Source: Sympetrum striolatum (taxonomy: Eukaryota; Arthropoda; Insecta; Odonata; Libellulidae). Taken from it: DNA of 64,000 bases. The stretch lies in contig OX388348.1 of the NCBI GenBank assembly GCA_947579665.1, forward strand, positions 2,480,001 to 2,544,000, read 5' to 3'. The notes under the pieces were generated by a model, which saw only the letters and a program-made list of their open reading frames with translations, was not told where the DNA came from and did not search any database. Shown here piece after piece: positions 1-11,637 of the stretch; position 1 is the first letter of the stretch, and every line of letters starts with the position of its first letter. The position numbers were made by a program, and so were the translations under genes.

Positions 1-2508
1 GAATGCGTCACAAACCGAGCATTAAAAATTCGGCTGAATTTAAAAAAAAACAGTATACTCTTGATTATTGTTGATATTATAATTGAATTTGCAGAATTAA
101 AGTTACATACCAAGAAGAAAAAATGAAGTCGTCAACTTAGAATTATTTAGACTAATTAATAATTAGGTTGCATAACCAGCAGAGAGCTGACGCAAACCCA
201 GTATTACAAACTGTGTTCAAAGAAAACCAAAATTTTCTATGAATTGAAATTTTGAAGGGGCATTGCATGACTACGTGATTAACCGGATAAGTCATGAGAT
301 TTGTTGGATTCTATTACCAGAGAAAAATTGGCTGCATCGAATAGGAAGCTAGAGCAACAAGTTTTAACAGTTCATCAAATTTATTTCAAGCCATCAAGTC
401 ACTGTTCCGATAAATCTGTACGTACCTTACGCGCACAATTTCAGCTAACTGATTTGCTTTCATAATGGTATATTATTAATAATATCACCGAAATTAATTT
501 TTTAATGATATATTGTATTTCTCCAATACTTCTTCAAATTTCTACGGAAATTCGGTAATCAAATTATTTTCTTAAATATAAAGCAAATTAACAGGTAATC
601 AGAATAGAATAAGGATCAGTATAATCAGCCCGAGTAATAAAGAGTCCATTTTACAGACTTTTAAGCGTCCGGAACGCTTAATAAAAGAACCAGTACCTTT
701 GGAATGGTCGCTAAACTCATCTTCTGGTGTGCCCTCCGATAGCAGCCCTAAAAAAGGGAATTCTAATTTATGCATCTAATAATGGTCATTTCAGAAAACA
801 CACAGCCATTATTTTCCGTTAGAGGCCTTTAGCTATTCGCGGTCTGTGATAGAAATTTCGGATGTCCATCTGTACCTTATGAAATCCAAACTAAACTCTC
901 CTTCGAACTGTTCACTGTGAATTTTTCAAAAGCACTACTCACGAGCCTAGCTTTGCATTCACACCCTAAAAACAGTCACATGCAGAAGATATAACTGAGC
1001 GTTTTATCAATCTGTTTGTTTCTCAAGCATAATCTTAATCTCTGTTTCAGGGTGTAAGTTACGAATTACTTCTCGAATGTTCCCTCGTATTTTGCGAGGA
1101 GCAAACGAATCAGCACTTTCGAATTATTTCACGGGAATCTTATCTTATGGTGTGAGTCATCTAACTAAAGGATAGTCTAAAGATGTGCACTCGTTGAACA
1201 TTGTTTGCGAAACACTCGTATCATAGCGCCCCATTGATATCGATGTCGGTTCTAGGCCTGCTCTGCTACCGAAAACATCACCTTAGCTGAAGTTGGAGCC
1301 ATATTTACGGGTGTGCAAAGCTTTCGCGGAATTTATTAAGCAACACATGACTAGCAGTGTATCTCTAAAACTTGCTTGATGATTGGTGTTTTGTACTCTT
1401 CAGCAGAAGAAAAAGCACAGAGCTGGTCATAGGACTTGACTCTTGGGGGGTTGAACCCCTAACCCCCCACCCCCCTCGCTGCGCCACTGTATCACATTAT
1501 CATCCCAAATCTCATGTACAGGGATGTTTTCGGGTAAACCTGGGATGACGTCATATAATAGTCATCATCTCTAACGCTACCTCCAAAAATATATAAGATA
1601 ATCTCAACAAAATAATCAATACTGTATTTCTAAACATAATTAAAGATTAAGTAAAATAAAAACATAAAAATAACGTAATATTCGCGAAAAAAGCGTTGGG
1701 GTACCCGAGTACCCCGCACCGTTTTTTGTAAGTTTTCAGGGCACAGTCAAGGAAGGGTTATATACGAATTATATTTCTTACTTCAATCTGTTTTATTCAA
1801 AGGTAATCTTATACGAGTTTTGTCGTACGTTAAATATATTTTATAATGACGTTTTTAAATGGGCTTCATCTTAATTATTTCATGTGGTATATACGATAAA
1901 GAAGAGCTGTTTATCATATTATTTACGGACGAATATTCATTTAATCTGTGTACGCAACGGTTAACGCATCACTAAGGTTCATAAAAATACAGAGGTATTA
2001 ATATTCAAATGTATATAAGATTATCCTTTCTCAAACGAAGAGCGCTTGGATCTAGAGATCTGCATGTCCTAACATCTTATTAGCATACATACAATTTATA
2101 CGACGCATTACTGACAACATATTTTTATTTCAACCCTACAGTTCTTAATTTATTAAATAAATGTCAATTTTGCATGAAATTTGAATGCAGAAGCTTTGGG
2201 ATGATGGAAAGAACTTAAAATGGAAAATAATACAATGATTAAAATATCTTTGTATCAAATTCGATCAGAATAAATACTATAAATTTCTCAAAAATGGTTT
2301 TGATGATAGGCCCGATTTTCATGTAATCTTAAGACTGAGATTATGATGAAATACTTTAACAATTGCCGAAAATAATTCGCACATTAGGTAAAAGATTTGG
2401 GAGAGAGACTTTTAAATATGAGGAAGCAACATTAAGAGATCATGAAAACGCACCTAAAATGATATATGTAGCAAAGATTATAAAAAGCTAACTGAGTATA
2501 CAAAATAA
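1..2508. other. Non-coding stretch, no gene recognised
   Basis: AT-rich sequence with no long open frame and normal CpG density. The only distinct piece is a short C-rich tRNA-like or retroelement-tail fragment near 1437-1495, listed separately. A GGGGTACC-type inverted motif near 1697-1718 is too short to classify. Confidence 0.4.
1437..1495 (-). repeat. Short dispersed-repeat fragment with box-B-like core
   Basis: Read on the minus strand, this stretch has AGTGGCGCAGCGAGG, then a G-run, GGGGTTCAACCCC and AAGAGTCAAG. The GTGGCG...GGTTCAACCCC arrangement resembles the tails of common arthropod dispersed repeats and loosely a tRNA box B. No full tRNA fold can be drawn, so it is called only as a fragment of unknown class. 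Confidence 0.35.
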
Positions 2509-3187
2509 AAAAAATCTGATGTGGCCAGCACATGACTTTCTCCATATATATAAGATGTAAATATTTATCTACGACAGTATTTTCGAACTCTAAATTCAAT
2601 CTAAACTTGGAAGATACGTGATTAATTTATATCTTATTATCTTTTACGTCACAAACATTATAATTAATGTTTTTCGGGACATGTTCGATGAAAAACGATA
2701 AAATTGGCCTTTCGCCCAGAGCGCCCACAAAGTACATAATCAGCAACTTCCGGTTTATCAGTATTTCACGAATAACTCCTAAAAAAATCAGTGATACAAA
2801 AATATGTTTCATACTTAAGTTATAGTAAATTACATTTTCTAAAACTTGTATAAATAACAGTATATACCTAAATATCATATTAATGGAGATATTTTGCAAA
2901 CCGGAAATTTGCTTCGACAAATAAAGCTCGACTTCCGGTTAACTGATTTACTCCAAAAACTAATCAACTCTGACATCACCAACTACAGTGCTATATATGA
3001 AGTTTGGTTATGATACGACTAATAGTTTTTAAGTTAGAGCGCCCACAAGCACATACACACAGACATCATTCCGAAAATGGTCAAAACGTGTTCTAGGGAC
3101 CCCAAAACGTGTATTTCCGTTGAAATCTCGAAGTCGATTTTTTTATGAAAACAATACTTTCTCTATACAACGTATATGGAGAAAGTA
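2509..3187 (+). repeat. Repeat family Z, copy 1 (full-length-like)
   Basis: This is one of four copies in the window of an interspersed repeat. It begins TCTGATGTGGCCAGCACATG, followed by ACTTTCTCCATATATA. It ends with a hairpin made of ACTTTCTCTATAC and GTATATGGAGAAAGTA. The interior holds recurring blocks such as CAACTTCCGGTTTATCAG, GAGCGCCCACAAAG and GGACCCCAAAACGTGTAT, and a short CA-rich stretch near 3050. Other copies are at 11864-12913 (+), 33891-34596 (-) and a truncated one at 11281-11397 (+). No coding capacity is visible. The terminal hairpin and the ACTTTCTCC motif at both ends suggest a non-autonomous DNA element, but the class is undetermined. Confidence 0.75.
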
Positions 3188-6100
3188 ATGAAGTGGCTAA
3201 TGCTATGAATAAGGTAAAAATGAGAATATCCTATACAGGAAAATGGAAGTTAAGTGATTCAGGTACTACCATAATAACTAGGGAGAGGTTTCTAAGGGGA
3301 TTAACAACGGAAATTGAAGCATCGAAAATTAAAAGCCATGACCTAAATGAGTTAAAATATTGGGAAAAGTCTTGTAACAAAGAGTAAGACTAATCATCAT
3401 TCTGCTGCAAATAGGCTGCGAAAAAAACATATTTCGCAATAATGGTCGTTAATAATTCAATTGAAATCGAGCGTTAATTAGCCACTAAATACCTTAATTG
3501 GCCTATTTTCGTAGTTTCCTGATCTCAATGTCTCCTATTAAGCATTCATTACTTGAAACGTCACTTAAGCCTTACTGTTTTCATCATTTGTGGGGCCGAG
3601 TCATGATAATGGAGTTGATGGCGATACATTTTTCCACTTTGGAATTCGCAGCTCTTCCTGTCAACACGTAACGTGAAACCCCTATGTTAAGGGAAGCACA
3701 GTGAGTGCGTGAATTCTTCGAATTTCCATTGTTTACTTGATTTGAGATGTTTAATCGTCAAATGGATTAAAATACCAAAAATGTTTCATTCCAAAAACCG
3801 ATTTTGCTTAGCTCCAATTTATTACAATTTATCACAGCGGCAATTTGGTCGACTATTCCTCGGTGTGTGGGTTAAGCGTTCTGTCAAAGAAAAACACTTT
3901 GGGAGAAACTGCGTAATCGCATGACTGAAGGAATAAATGCATCGCTGTTGTGGCTATATTTCCTAAAACTGAACTACGACGATTCATACAAGTATTGATT
4001 ATTCCTACCGTATATATCCTACTTTTTATGACATTGACAACTTTATAAGAGTTACTCTTCCGTAAAGAAATTGAAATAGATGCAGAATGTATGAAGCACG
4101 TGATAAAAATGCACTGTGTCACCACTGTCGCCTTCAGGAAACCAATGTAAACGATCCAGGAAACAAATGAACTCCTTCAAAGACAGTGAGAAAGCAGCTC
4201 ACATCCAATAACGATATATTGACATCAATCCCAAAAACTAACTCTAATCCACACAAGCAGGATTGATGTATCAACTATTTACCGAGCTACTGAAATAACA
4301 AGTTACCTTCTTCACATTATACCCATAAGAATCTACACTGTGACGATAGTCTACCAAAAAATGAAAGCTAGATGACACATTATATACAAATTGAGAGAAA
4401 CACAGATATAAATCAAAGAGTCGGTGTATAAAATCCTGATGACCAAATGAAACCTCATTACTTCTACTATTAGCAGCCAACAGCCCGATAAAGGGAATGA
4501 GGCTATCTATGCATGATTAAGGAGTGAGGAAGATTGTATTCGACTTCCTCAGTAATCCAGAATGCGGAACAGGTCTACGAGAGTGAAGGACAAACAAATT
4601 ACAAAAAATGAGCAGCACATTTCATAAGGAGAAAGCTTAATCGATGCCATTATTAGGCAGCACTCATGCCACATTCATATAATCACAGCCTTGAAAAAGA
4701 CTGAGACATAAGTAAAGGAGGATACATATTTTCTATCCTTTACCAAGAGGCATATACTCTATTCGTCAAAATATGTTAGCAAAAACAAAAAAAATCGAAG
4801 TCGGTAGCAAAAATCTTATGCATCGATCGATCGATAATCGAATCGAATCCACCCACTTCAGAATATCGATCGATTGACCTTCTCCAGACGTAAAAGCAAA
4901 CGCAAACTCGCAAGGAATACACCATTATTCCAATTTTTACTGAAAATTCGCAAATTCTCCAAAAAGTACACGTTAAGTGACCGGGTGCCTTTCAATCACC
5001 AACTTTCATGCAATAAAAAGCGGGAAAGGTCGACCAAACAACTTCGAGACGAAAGGCTAATGAAAGAACTCGTGGGATGAAAAGGCCGCCAAACTATCGG
5101 AATGCAGGTGAGTCAATACATGCAAAAATGAGGTCAATGAAATTCTTAGAAGAGGAAGTACAAGGCGCCTCAGATATGAAATACAATGCACTGGACAACT
5201 TGAAAATGCTCTCAGACACAGGTTCGTCAAAGGAGAAGGATTAGTCTCTTTATAATAAAAAGCACCTCCGAACATGGGAAATAAAAATTAAGCTATCGCA
5301 ACGAGAAGAGGAATCCTTTTCTCAGATTCTCTAGCACCGAGGGACCGGGATGTTTCCGGCCATTTTCCTTTTCCAAAAAAATGAGATCGACCTACTTCCC
5401 AATTTCACATTTCCGTAGACGCGTATTGAAACATGAGTTAAGATGCATTTCCATGTGGATTCATAAATGACGATTTACCCCTTAACAAGTTTACAGTAGT
5501 GCATCGGCTTACGGACAGATCTAATATGTACGTATTTCCGGAATAAAATCTTAATTCATGTTATTCCAGCTTCGGGTTTTTATATCTTCTCTGAGGCGGG
5601 AGCCGACTGCTACCCTTGATGATCCACAGCCTCAACCTTTTTTGGTAACCGAGCACCAAAGGGCGCTTCCGAAAGCGCACCGCATAACATTTCCATCCAG
5701 GGTGATATTGTGGCCATACCTTGGCAATATTATAACTACTAGTTAATCGTAGGTCGTTCGAAAAAAAAAAACGCTCCTTAGTAAATAAGATTAGGAAAAC
5801 CACAATGTATATAATTCCATCACAACCTCAAAATGTATGAAAGTCTTTACCTCCGAAGGAGATTTGGTTACGGGGAATAAATTTTCGCTGCATGTGCACC
5901 GCTGCGTTCCGAAAAGCAGAAGTAAGGCATTGATTACGGGGAGTTTGATACTTTGATAAGCTGAGCTGAATCTTCACATTCGCATAATGAACAAAATATG
6001 ACAGATACGCGTCTTGTTAATCTGGACATAAGCGATAAGAGGGATAAAGTTTAGACAAGCGTGTATGAAATAATAAATCATAAATTGGGTTGCTTGGGGA

Positions 6101-6384
6101 AACGGATAATGAACCCTTTTCAGATATAAGGACGCTCCTCGTCCATTTGAATAAATCGACTGATAGGTTTTGAGGTGTTTTAAATTGGTGCCCTAAAAAA
6201 CATTTAGATTCTTATGCACGTTCTGGAGGGGCTGCCTGACTTTCCTAAATTTTAAAGCAGGCATTTAACAATAATAATGATTATTGAACAAATATTTTTA
6301 CTGCAAGCACGAATAACATGGTAAACTTCAATTATAATAAACGATACAGATTCAGGGTTAATTTTGTGGTAGTTATTAACTATT
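3188..6384. other. Non-coding stretch, no gene recognised
   Basis: Mixed AT-rich and CpG-rich sequence. A CGAT-rich patch lies near 4820-4880. Short open frames (for example 4874-5080 +) match no family I recognise and have no splice or domain support. CpG is frequent here: about 33 CG in 5281-5940 by hand count. Confidence 0.4.
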
Positions 6385-6535
6385 AAAAAATCCATGGTAA
6401 GGTTACTTCAACTAGACCACTATTTATTTCAGGAAAACATGACCTGAAGATGTAGCGACGCTACGAAACCTGGGTCGTGTTTTTCTGAAATAAAAAGTAA
6501 ACTATCTAGTAGAAGTAACCTTACCATGGATTTTT
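6385..6535. mobile_element. Fold-back (hairpin) element carrying a ribozyme-like centre
   Basis: The arms are inverted: AAAAATCCATGGTAAGGTTACTTC at the left is answered by GAAGTAACCTTACCATGG at the right end. Between them, further inverted pairs lead to a central structured core at 6422-6494. The whole 150 nt unit could fold into one long hairpin. It encodes nothing. Similar hairpins with part of the same core occur near 9.0 and 16.2 kb. Class unknown; it behaves like a MITE or a retrozyme-like element. Confidence 0.65.
6422..6494 (+). ncRNA. Candidate type I hammerhead self-cleaving ribozyme
   Basis: All core parts occur in the order of a type I hammerhead. CTGAAGA (6444-6450) fits the CUGANGA box. 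A 5 bp stem II (6452-6456 with 6460-6464, loop GAC) follows. Next come GAAA (6465-6468), a minimal stem III of two C-G pairs (6469-6470 with 6473-6474, loop TG), and the cleavage triplet GTC (6474-6476), with predicted cleavage between 6476 and 6477. Stem I pairs 6477-6478 with 6442-6443; after a three-base bulge (6439-6441), 6479-6494 pairs with 6423-6438. The one irregularity is an extra U at 6451 before stem II. Short stem III hammerheads are known in arthropod Penelope-like elements and plant retrozymes. Activity here is inferred from sequence only. Confidence 0.6.
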
Positions 6536-6564
6536 CATATATAATAATGGTTGTACTGTCAGTA

Positions 6565-6635
6565 GCCTTCGTGGCGTAGGGGGTAGCCCAACACATACAA
6601 GGTCCTGGGTTCGAGCTCTGGTTAGGGCATTTTAA
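6565..6635 (+). repeat. tRNA-like SINE fragment
   Basis: GTGGCGTAGGGGGTAGCCC resembles a tRNA box A, and CCTGGGTTCGAGCTCTGG a box B with its T-arm (CTGG / CCAG-like). The spacing is short and no acceptor or anticodon stem can be paired, so a working tRNA is unlikely. It lies about 30 bp beyond the hairpin element at 6385-6535. Confidence 0.45.
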
Positions 6636-6639
6636 TTGG

Positions 6640-8974
6640 TTTTTTTCTTGTGAGGTCAAAGTAATTATTTTTCTTTTTTAGCTTAATTGTAATATTTGTA
6701 TCGTTAGACTAAAATAGTCAAATGTTACCGTCAATTTTTATTAGAAAATGTATAATTATAATTCGGATCGATAAAATATAGAGGATGTGACCAACTGAAA
6801 GAATTATACTCATTCGTGCGTAAGGTTGACTGAAGTGGTACCAATTAAACATTTCTACGAGCAATCAACGAGAGAACGATTGCCAGGGGCTAAAAATAAG
6901 GACGTACGCGATGGGAAAAATTACAAAATCTGAAAATGGAGATCGGATTTAGTCCTACGCAGGAAACCCGCCGAATCTAATTTGCCGACGCCCACGGGAA
7001 ATTGCAGGAAAATAATCTCTCTATCTAGCGGAATAGTAAAGACGATTCCTCTTGTAAAAACTATACTTATAGCTTACTAACATAAATACATCGTGAGGAA
7101 TGCAATAAATATACTCACTTGGTTGAATATGGAGCAAGTTTTAATGGTTGCTTATGGTTTATTGAAAAACGTCATGTCTTATGCAGAATTTTAGTTGGTC
7201 TGATAGCACTTGTCAGGAACGGGCGTAAAGTATACGAGGCCCCAAGCGATTGTTTTTACATAGCTCCTGCACTTGCTAGCATGAAGTAAATGTATAACGG
7301 TAAATAAAATACATCTAAAATAAATCTATATCACTAATTACAGTATTTTAATTAAATAATTGAGGTTTCATTAATCCTTACTTTCATTTTTCATCGACTT
7401 CTGAAAATACTTACTTCCAAGGTTTTTCTTGGTCCAGTCAATCAATTATTCATGTTATTCACAATATTTTCTTAAGGTATAGACAAATTTAAAAATAGTA
7501 CATTATATAAACATGTCCACGATACTATTTGTTGCATCACATTACCCGATATAATCTCTTTGTAATTTTCGTTGCATTAAATGCATCAATCAACTCCGAA
7601 CAATTAACGGAACTTTATCTTTGTATCTCTCGCCAGTTAATCAACCAATAATCGCATGTAGAATATCGTGGGAAGAATTTAATTCGAATAGAACAAGTAA
7701 TCGTGGTTCTTTGTAGGTATGTTGACATGAAAGATATTTGCACATGTTACTTAGCTCTTAGTATTGCTACTATTTCTCATAACTAATACATTTATAACAC
7801 TAATATTTCTATCTACCTGCAGACTTTCTATAGGCATGGATGCATTTTAACTAAATAAACAATTACTATTATCAACATTGAAACCAAGAGGTTAATTGTA
7901 TGTAGTGAGAAGGTCGCGAGTAAATAACGGGAAGTGACGAGAGATGAAATTTCCCAAACGACTTCTATAATACATTCCGAGGAAGGCTGTGACGAGACTC
8001 AAACCCGTCTGTGGTGGCAGTATAATAGTTAATCAAGGATTCGCCCACGCAATATAATATGAGCGCCGCCGCCTAACTCAAAATATCGAGAAGTCCGGGA
8101 TGCCCCAATTACATGAGAGTTAGGTGCCTCCGGGAAGAAAATGAACCCAATGACCTTCCGCCCACGCTCTTCCTCCCTAAAAAAATAAACGACTGCAAAG
8201 GTCACACAAAATAACAGAGGATGTAATAACCTCGACGGAGAAGACGATAAAATCGTTGCAACGCAGGGGAGCAATTTCTGAAGGTCTTCTTGAAATACTT
8301 CCGATTTATTGAAGCGTGCGATGAATAACAAAAGAAGCACTGAAGAAGGAAACGAAGGAACGAGAGTATGGCTGCGAAATTTCAACTCTGATAATTCGTA
8401 ATAGTTAGTGAAGGGAGAATCAAGTCAGGCGTCCCCTGATTAACCTTCTCCGGCTCAAACCTTACAGCTAATCTAATACGATTTCATGATGACTTTTAAT
8501 TTCGAATTTTTACATTTAGTCTAAGTAATCATTAAATTTATCAATTATTTAATCATGGAAATGTTATGACCACGTTTGTACTGGTAAATGCTCCATCGTA
8601 ATAAAGTTTCAAATTAATTCAAGCATAGGATACTATGAAAGAGGGTAGATATTAAACGAAATAAATCAGGTACTAAATATTAGAGAGAATAGCCTGAGTC
8701 CCACGGTTGAGTGTTAATATTTTATATTAATCGAAATTCTCGGGAAAATTGTACATTAACATACTATCAATAATTATAGTAAAAATCCAAATTATGCTAA
8801 GGAAAGCAAATGGTTAAGTTAATAATAAAAAAATTTTGAACTTGTATTCTTTTCTATGCAATGACAAAGAACTGGTAAAATATTGGTTACCTTAAAAATC
8901 TTAATGATAATTTTTTAACAGGAATCAAGTTACTAGTATGATGGTAAGAACGAATTAAAATCAAAGGATTACGA
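6640..8974. other. Non-coding stretch with a GC-richer islet
   Basis: Mostly AT-rich. A CpG-bearing islet at about 7900-8450 holds a 118-codon minus-strand open frame (8029-8385), but the product is hydrophobic and Arg/Ser-rich with no recognised domain. I treat it as chance or conserved non-coding sequence. Confidence 0.35.
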
Positions 8975-9100
8975 ATATAATTAGTGAAATGATAAAATCT
9001 GTGTAATCTTCCACAGAAATACTTCATAAATATTTCTGTGGAAGATTACAAAGTTTTTATCATTTCATTGTTATGGCCTTCCACGAGGTTACGCCTTACC
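8975..9100 (+). repeat. Hairpin repeat related to the 16.2 kb element
   Basis: A near-perfect inverted repeat at about 9003-9051 (GTAATCTTCCACAGAAATA ... ATTTCTGTGGAAGATTAC) is followed by a module ending TTATGGCCTTCCACGAGGT. The 16.2 kb element has the same order: TGTGGAA arm, AT-rich spacer, ACGATGG, then TTCCACGAAGT. So these are probably two members of one family. The ribozyme-like centre seen at 6.4 kb is absent here; the loop is only a few bases. Confidence 0.5.
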
Positions 9101-10120
9101 ATATTCAATATATAATATAATTAGTGATTATAACAGTAATGGCTCCTTCTATTGAAAATAATTGAGTAATTACGCACGGTTCCAAAATATGTAAGTTAGG
9201 AATTTGAAAACGATGGAATTGGATGCAATTAAGTTATAATTTCGTTTGACATAAAATTATCAAAAGATATAATTCCGCGACAAAATATTTTTTGATTAAT
9301 TTCCCTTCTTTTAGCACTATATAGATAGAAAATAAAGGTTGCAATCGATTAAACTGAAGTGCTTTTCTTAATCGATGGCTTCGAGTTACCAGGAGTCCAA
9401 CTAAGGATATTTTTCGAGAAAAATCGAAATGTGTATTGATTCTCGAATAAATCTACAAATTTAATACTTCTGTTTCATAGGGAAAAGCGTGAAATTAATA
9501 TAAAAAATTCGATGCATATTTTATGTACCATTGATTACATTAAAAGAGTAAATATACACACGGTAGGAATTATTATGCATATTATGCATGGCATATTAAA
9601 TAAATATATGGTCTAAATTGTGAAATTCCAAATGTTACCTCAAATGATGATGTCAAAAGATGATGCAACATGGATAGCATATGATATCGATATCTAGGCA
9701 ACCCACACGGGCTTCAAAATGCTAGTTTACCTAATTAAAGGCTACCGAATCGCTACGAAACCAAAAACCTCAACCGATAATGCTCTAAGCGATCAAACCT
9801 AAGAAGACCCAAAGTAAACTATGTACTGTTGATGGGGTTCCAAGAATGCCTACTTGGCTCTTCAAGAGCGAGCTTCTCATTACCCCCGAATTTATTCACT
9901 AATGCAGCTTCTTGCTTTCCTTATTAACAGCCATAAATTTCAAATATGGCAGATTTCCCGGAGAAGCTAATAAAATTTGCAAGATTGGGGTTAATTGCTT
10001 TGCGAAGGAGCTCCACGAATACAAAACTGCATTGGATCTTTTTACTTGAATTCGATAAATCCGCTTTTCCGCCAAATTGATACTTATTAAATAGGGTTGA
10101 AAAGGCTGTAGTTATTTTAA
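9101..10120. other. Non-coding stretch, nothing recognised
   Basis: AT-rich sequence with short open frames only. A TTAA site at 10117-10120 forms the left flank of the next element. Confidence 0.4.
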
Positions 10121-10723
10121 CACTAGGAGGACGGGAGTTTCGCTCTAACTAGAAGGACGGCGGCGGTCATTTTGACCGCCTACTTTAAAAATTCGTAATT
10201 AAATACTTTTATAAGTCGCAAAGACGTATATTTTGCAGAACTTCAAAATGTGAGCTTTTGTTCCTAATTGGGACCTTCTACGACTTATTCCGAAAATATG
10301 AGTTTCATTGGTCTAGTTTGAGAATAAAAATAGAGTATAAAACTCTGCAGATTTAGGTCATCGGTCCGCGTTCTGTTTAATTAATTAAAATTTAAACAAA
10401 TTATGAGGTAAAGCAACTTATCAGCACTTGCACAAAGCTCACATTTTGAAGTTCTGCAAAATATACGTCTTTGCGACTTATAAAAGTATTTAATTACGAA
10501 TTTTTAAAGTAGGCGGTCAAAATGACCGCCGCCGTCCTTCTTGGTATAACTTTGTGTAAAATCTATAACATAAGTATTAACAAAATTTTCATTATATCGT
10601 ATTAAATTTGGGATAGAATCGAACAAAGTCAATGATTTATATAAAATTCAAAAAAATTTGGTTAGAAAATTTTGAAGTTAAACTCTGAAAACGGTCAAAA
10701 TGATCGCAGCCGTCCTTCTAGTG
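10121..10723. mobile_element. TTAA-flanked fold-back element (piggyBac-like, non-autonomous)
   Basis: The ends are CACTAGGAGGACGG and CCGTCCTTCTAGTG, in inverted orientation, each directly bordered by TTAA (10117-10120 and 10724-10727). TTAA target duplication is the signature of the piggyBac superfamily. Inside is a second inverted pair: the ~105 bp block from about 10147 (TAGAAGGACGGCGGCGGTCA...) reappears in reverse complement ending about 10545, and the GGTCATTTTGACC motif itself is palindromic. No transposase frame is present, so it would depend on an element elsewhere. The 603 bp length fits a MITE-like derivative. Confidence 0.7.
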
Positions 10724-10768
10724 TTAAAAAACATATCAATCTGAAAAATCTGTAATCCTGCTCAAATC

Positions 10769-10899
10769 GTAGTAGTAGTACAGTTAAAAGTGCTTCGACA
10801 GCTTGGGTCATTTCGCACATTGGCTCCCACAGGGATTCGAACCCGGGACCGCTTTCACCAAAGGCAAACGCGCTGTCCACGTGACTATCCGGGAGCACC
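10769..10899 (-). mobile_element. tRNA-derived SINE, family 1, copy A
   Basis: On the minus strand it starts GGTGCTCCCGGATAGTCACG (box A region). It continues GCCTTTGGTGAAAGCGGTCC and CGGGTTCGAATCCCTGTGGG (box B / T-arm). The non-tRNA body reads TGCGAAATGACCCAAGC, TCGAAGCACTTTTAACTGTA and a TACTACTACTA tail. The same head, body and tail order occurs at 18813-18923 and 54834-54959. It lies 46 bp from the TTAA element. Confidence 0.75.
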
Positions 10900-11280
10900 T
10901 GCTCAAATCTTCCATTAAGACCATGGGGGAGGTTCTTTTGCCTAATTCAAGCTTTCGATAATGAGCTTTTATAGGAATAAATCCATATTTGGATTCGAGT
11001 GCGTCTTAAAAGTCAGTAACGTGCTATAGATCCGCCCCACGCAAGAATTTAAAATCGCCATAAACAATTCCAGTAACCCAACCAAACCGGGAAATGGAAT
11101 GATAAAACGAATAAATAAATAGAGAACATTTTCATGTGACTATAGATACGCAAAAATTTAATTTTTGGGCGACTGTTGCTATTTCAACGAGCTATAACAA
11201 GTTTCAGAAGAGTTAATTGGGAAATAATTCCACTACAAATATTCAAAACTTCCACGAAAATTCAATCACGAATACCAGAT
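10900..11280. other. Short non-coding spacer
   Basis: AT-rich, no feature seen. Confidence 0.4.
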
Positions 11281-11397
11281 GAAAAATCTGATGTGGCCAG
11301 CACATGACTTTCTCCATATATAAGATGTAAATATTTATCTACGACAGTAATTTCGAACTCTATATTCCATCTAAACTTGGAAGATGAGTGATTATTT
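11281..11397 (+). repeat. Repeat family Z, truncated copy
   Basis: It carries the first ~115 bp of the Z family (TCTGATGTGGCCAGCACATG through GGAAGATGAGTGATT). It then stops abruptly at a junction with the CAGT-repeat element end. The break falls at ATTATTTTCGCC, a string also present at the matching point of the 35 kb copy, so the joint may have formed by microhomology. Confidence 0.7.
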
Positions 11398-11637
11398 TCG
11401 CCTTTTTCTTGATTTCAATAAGATCTATAGGCAATGCCATTTCTAGGCTGCTAATTATTGATTCAAGGAAAGAGCATTATAGTAAAAATTGTGCTGTGGC
11501 AACTGCACTGTGACTCTGCTATAACTGCACTGTGGTGTTTCAATTTAAGTGCAGTCTAAGTACAGTCACAGTACAGTCCCTTAGCACAGTTACAGTGCAG
11601 CTTTAGTACAGTCGCAGCACAGATTTTTTTGTATGGG
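11398..11637 (+). repeat. Terminal ~240 bp of the large CAGT-TIR element (solo end)
   Basis: This stretch matches, in inverted orientation, 34821-35066, the left end of the DUF4806-bearing element. It contains degenerate CAGTnCAG units (ACTGCACTGTGACT, AGTACAGTCACAGTACAG) and ends CAGATTTTTTTGTATGGG followed by TA. The flank outside that end (TATTCTGAGAGACGC...) is also shared with the 34.8 kb copy. The repeated unit is therefore larger than the element end alone. Confidence 0.65.

Noticed and set aside
8029..8385. 118-codon minus-strand frame as a gene
   Set aside because: No recognised motif, no supporting neighbour, and a low-complexity Leu/Ser/Arg product.
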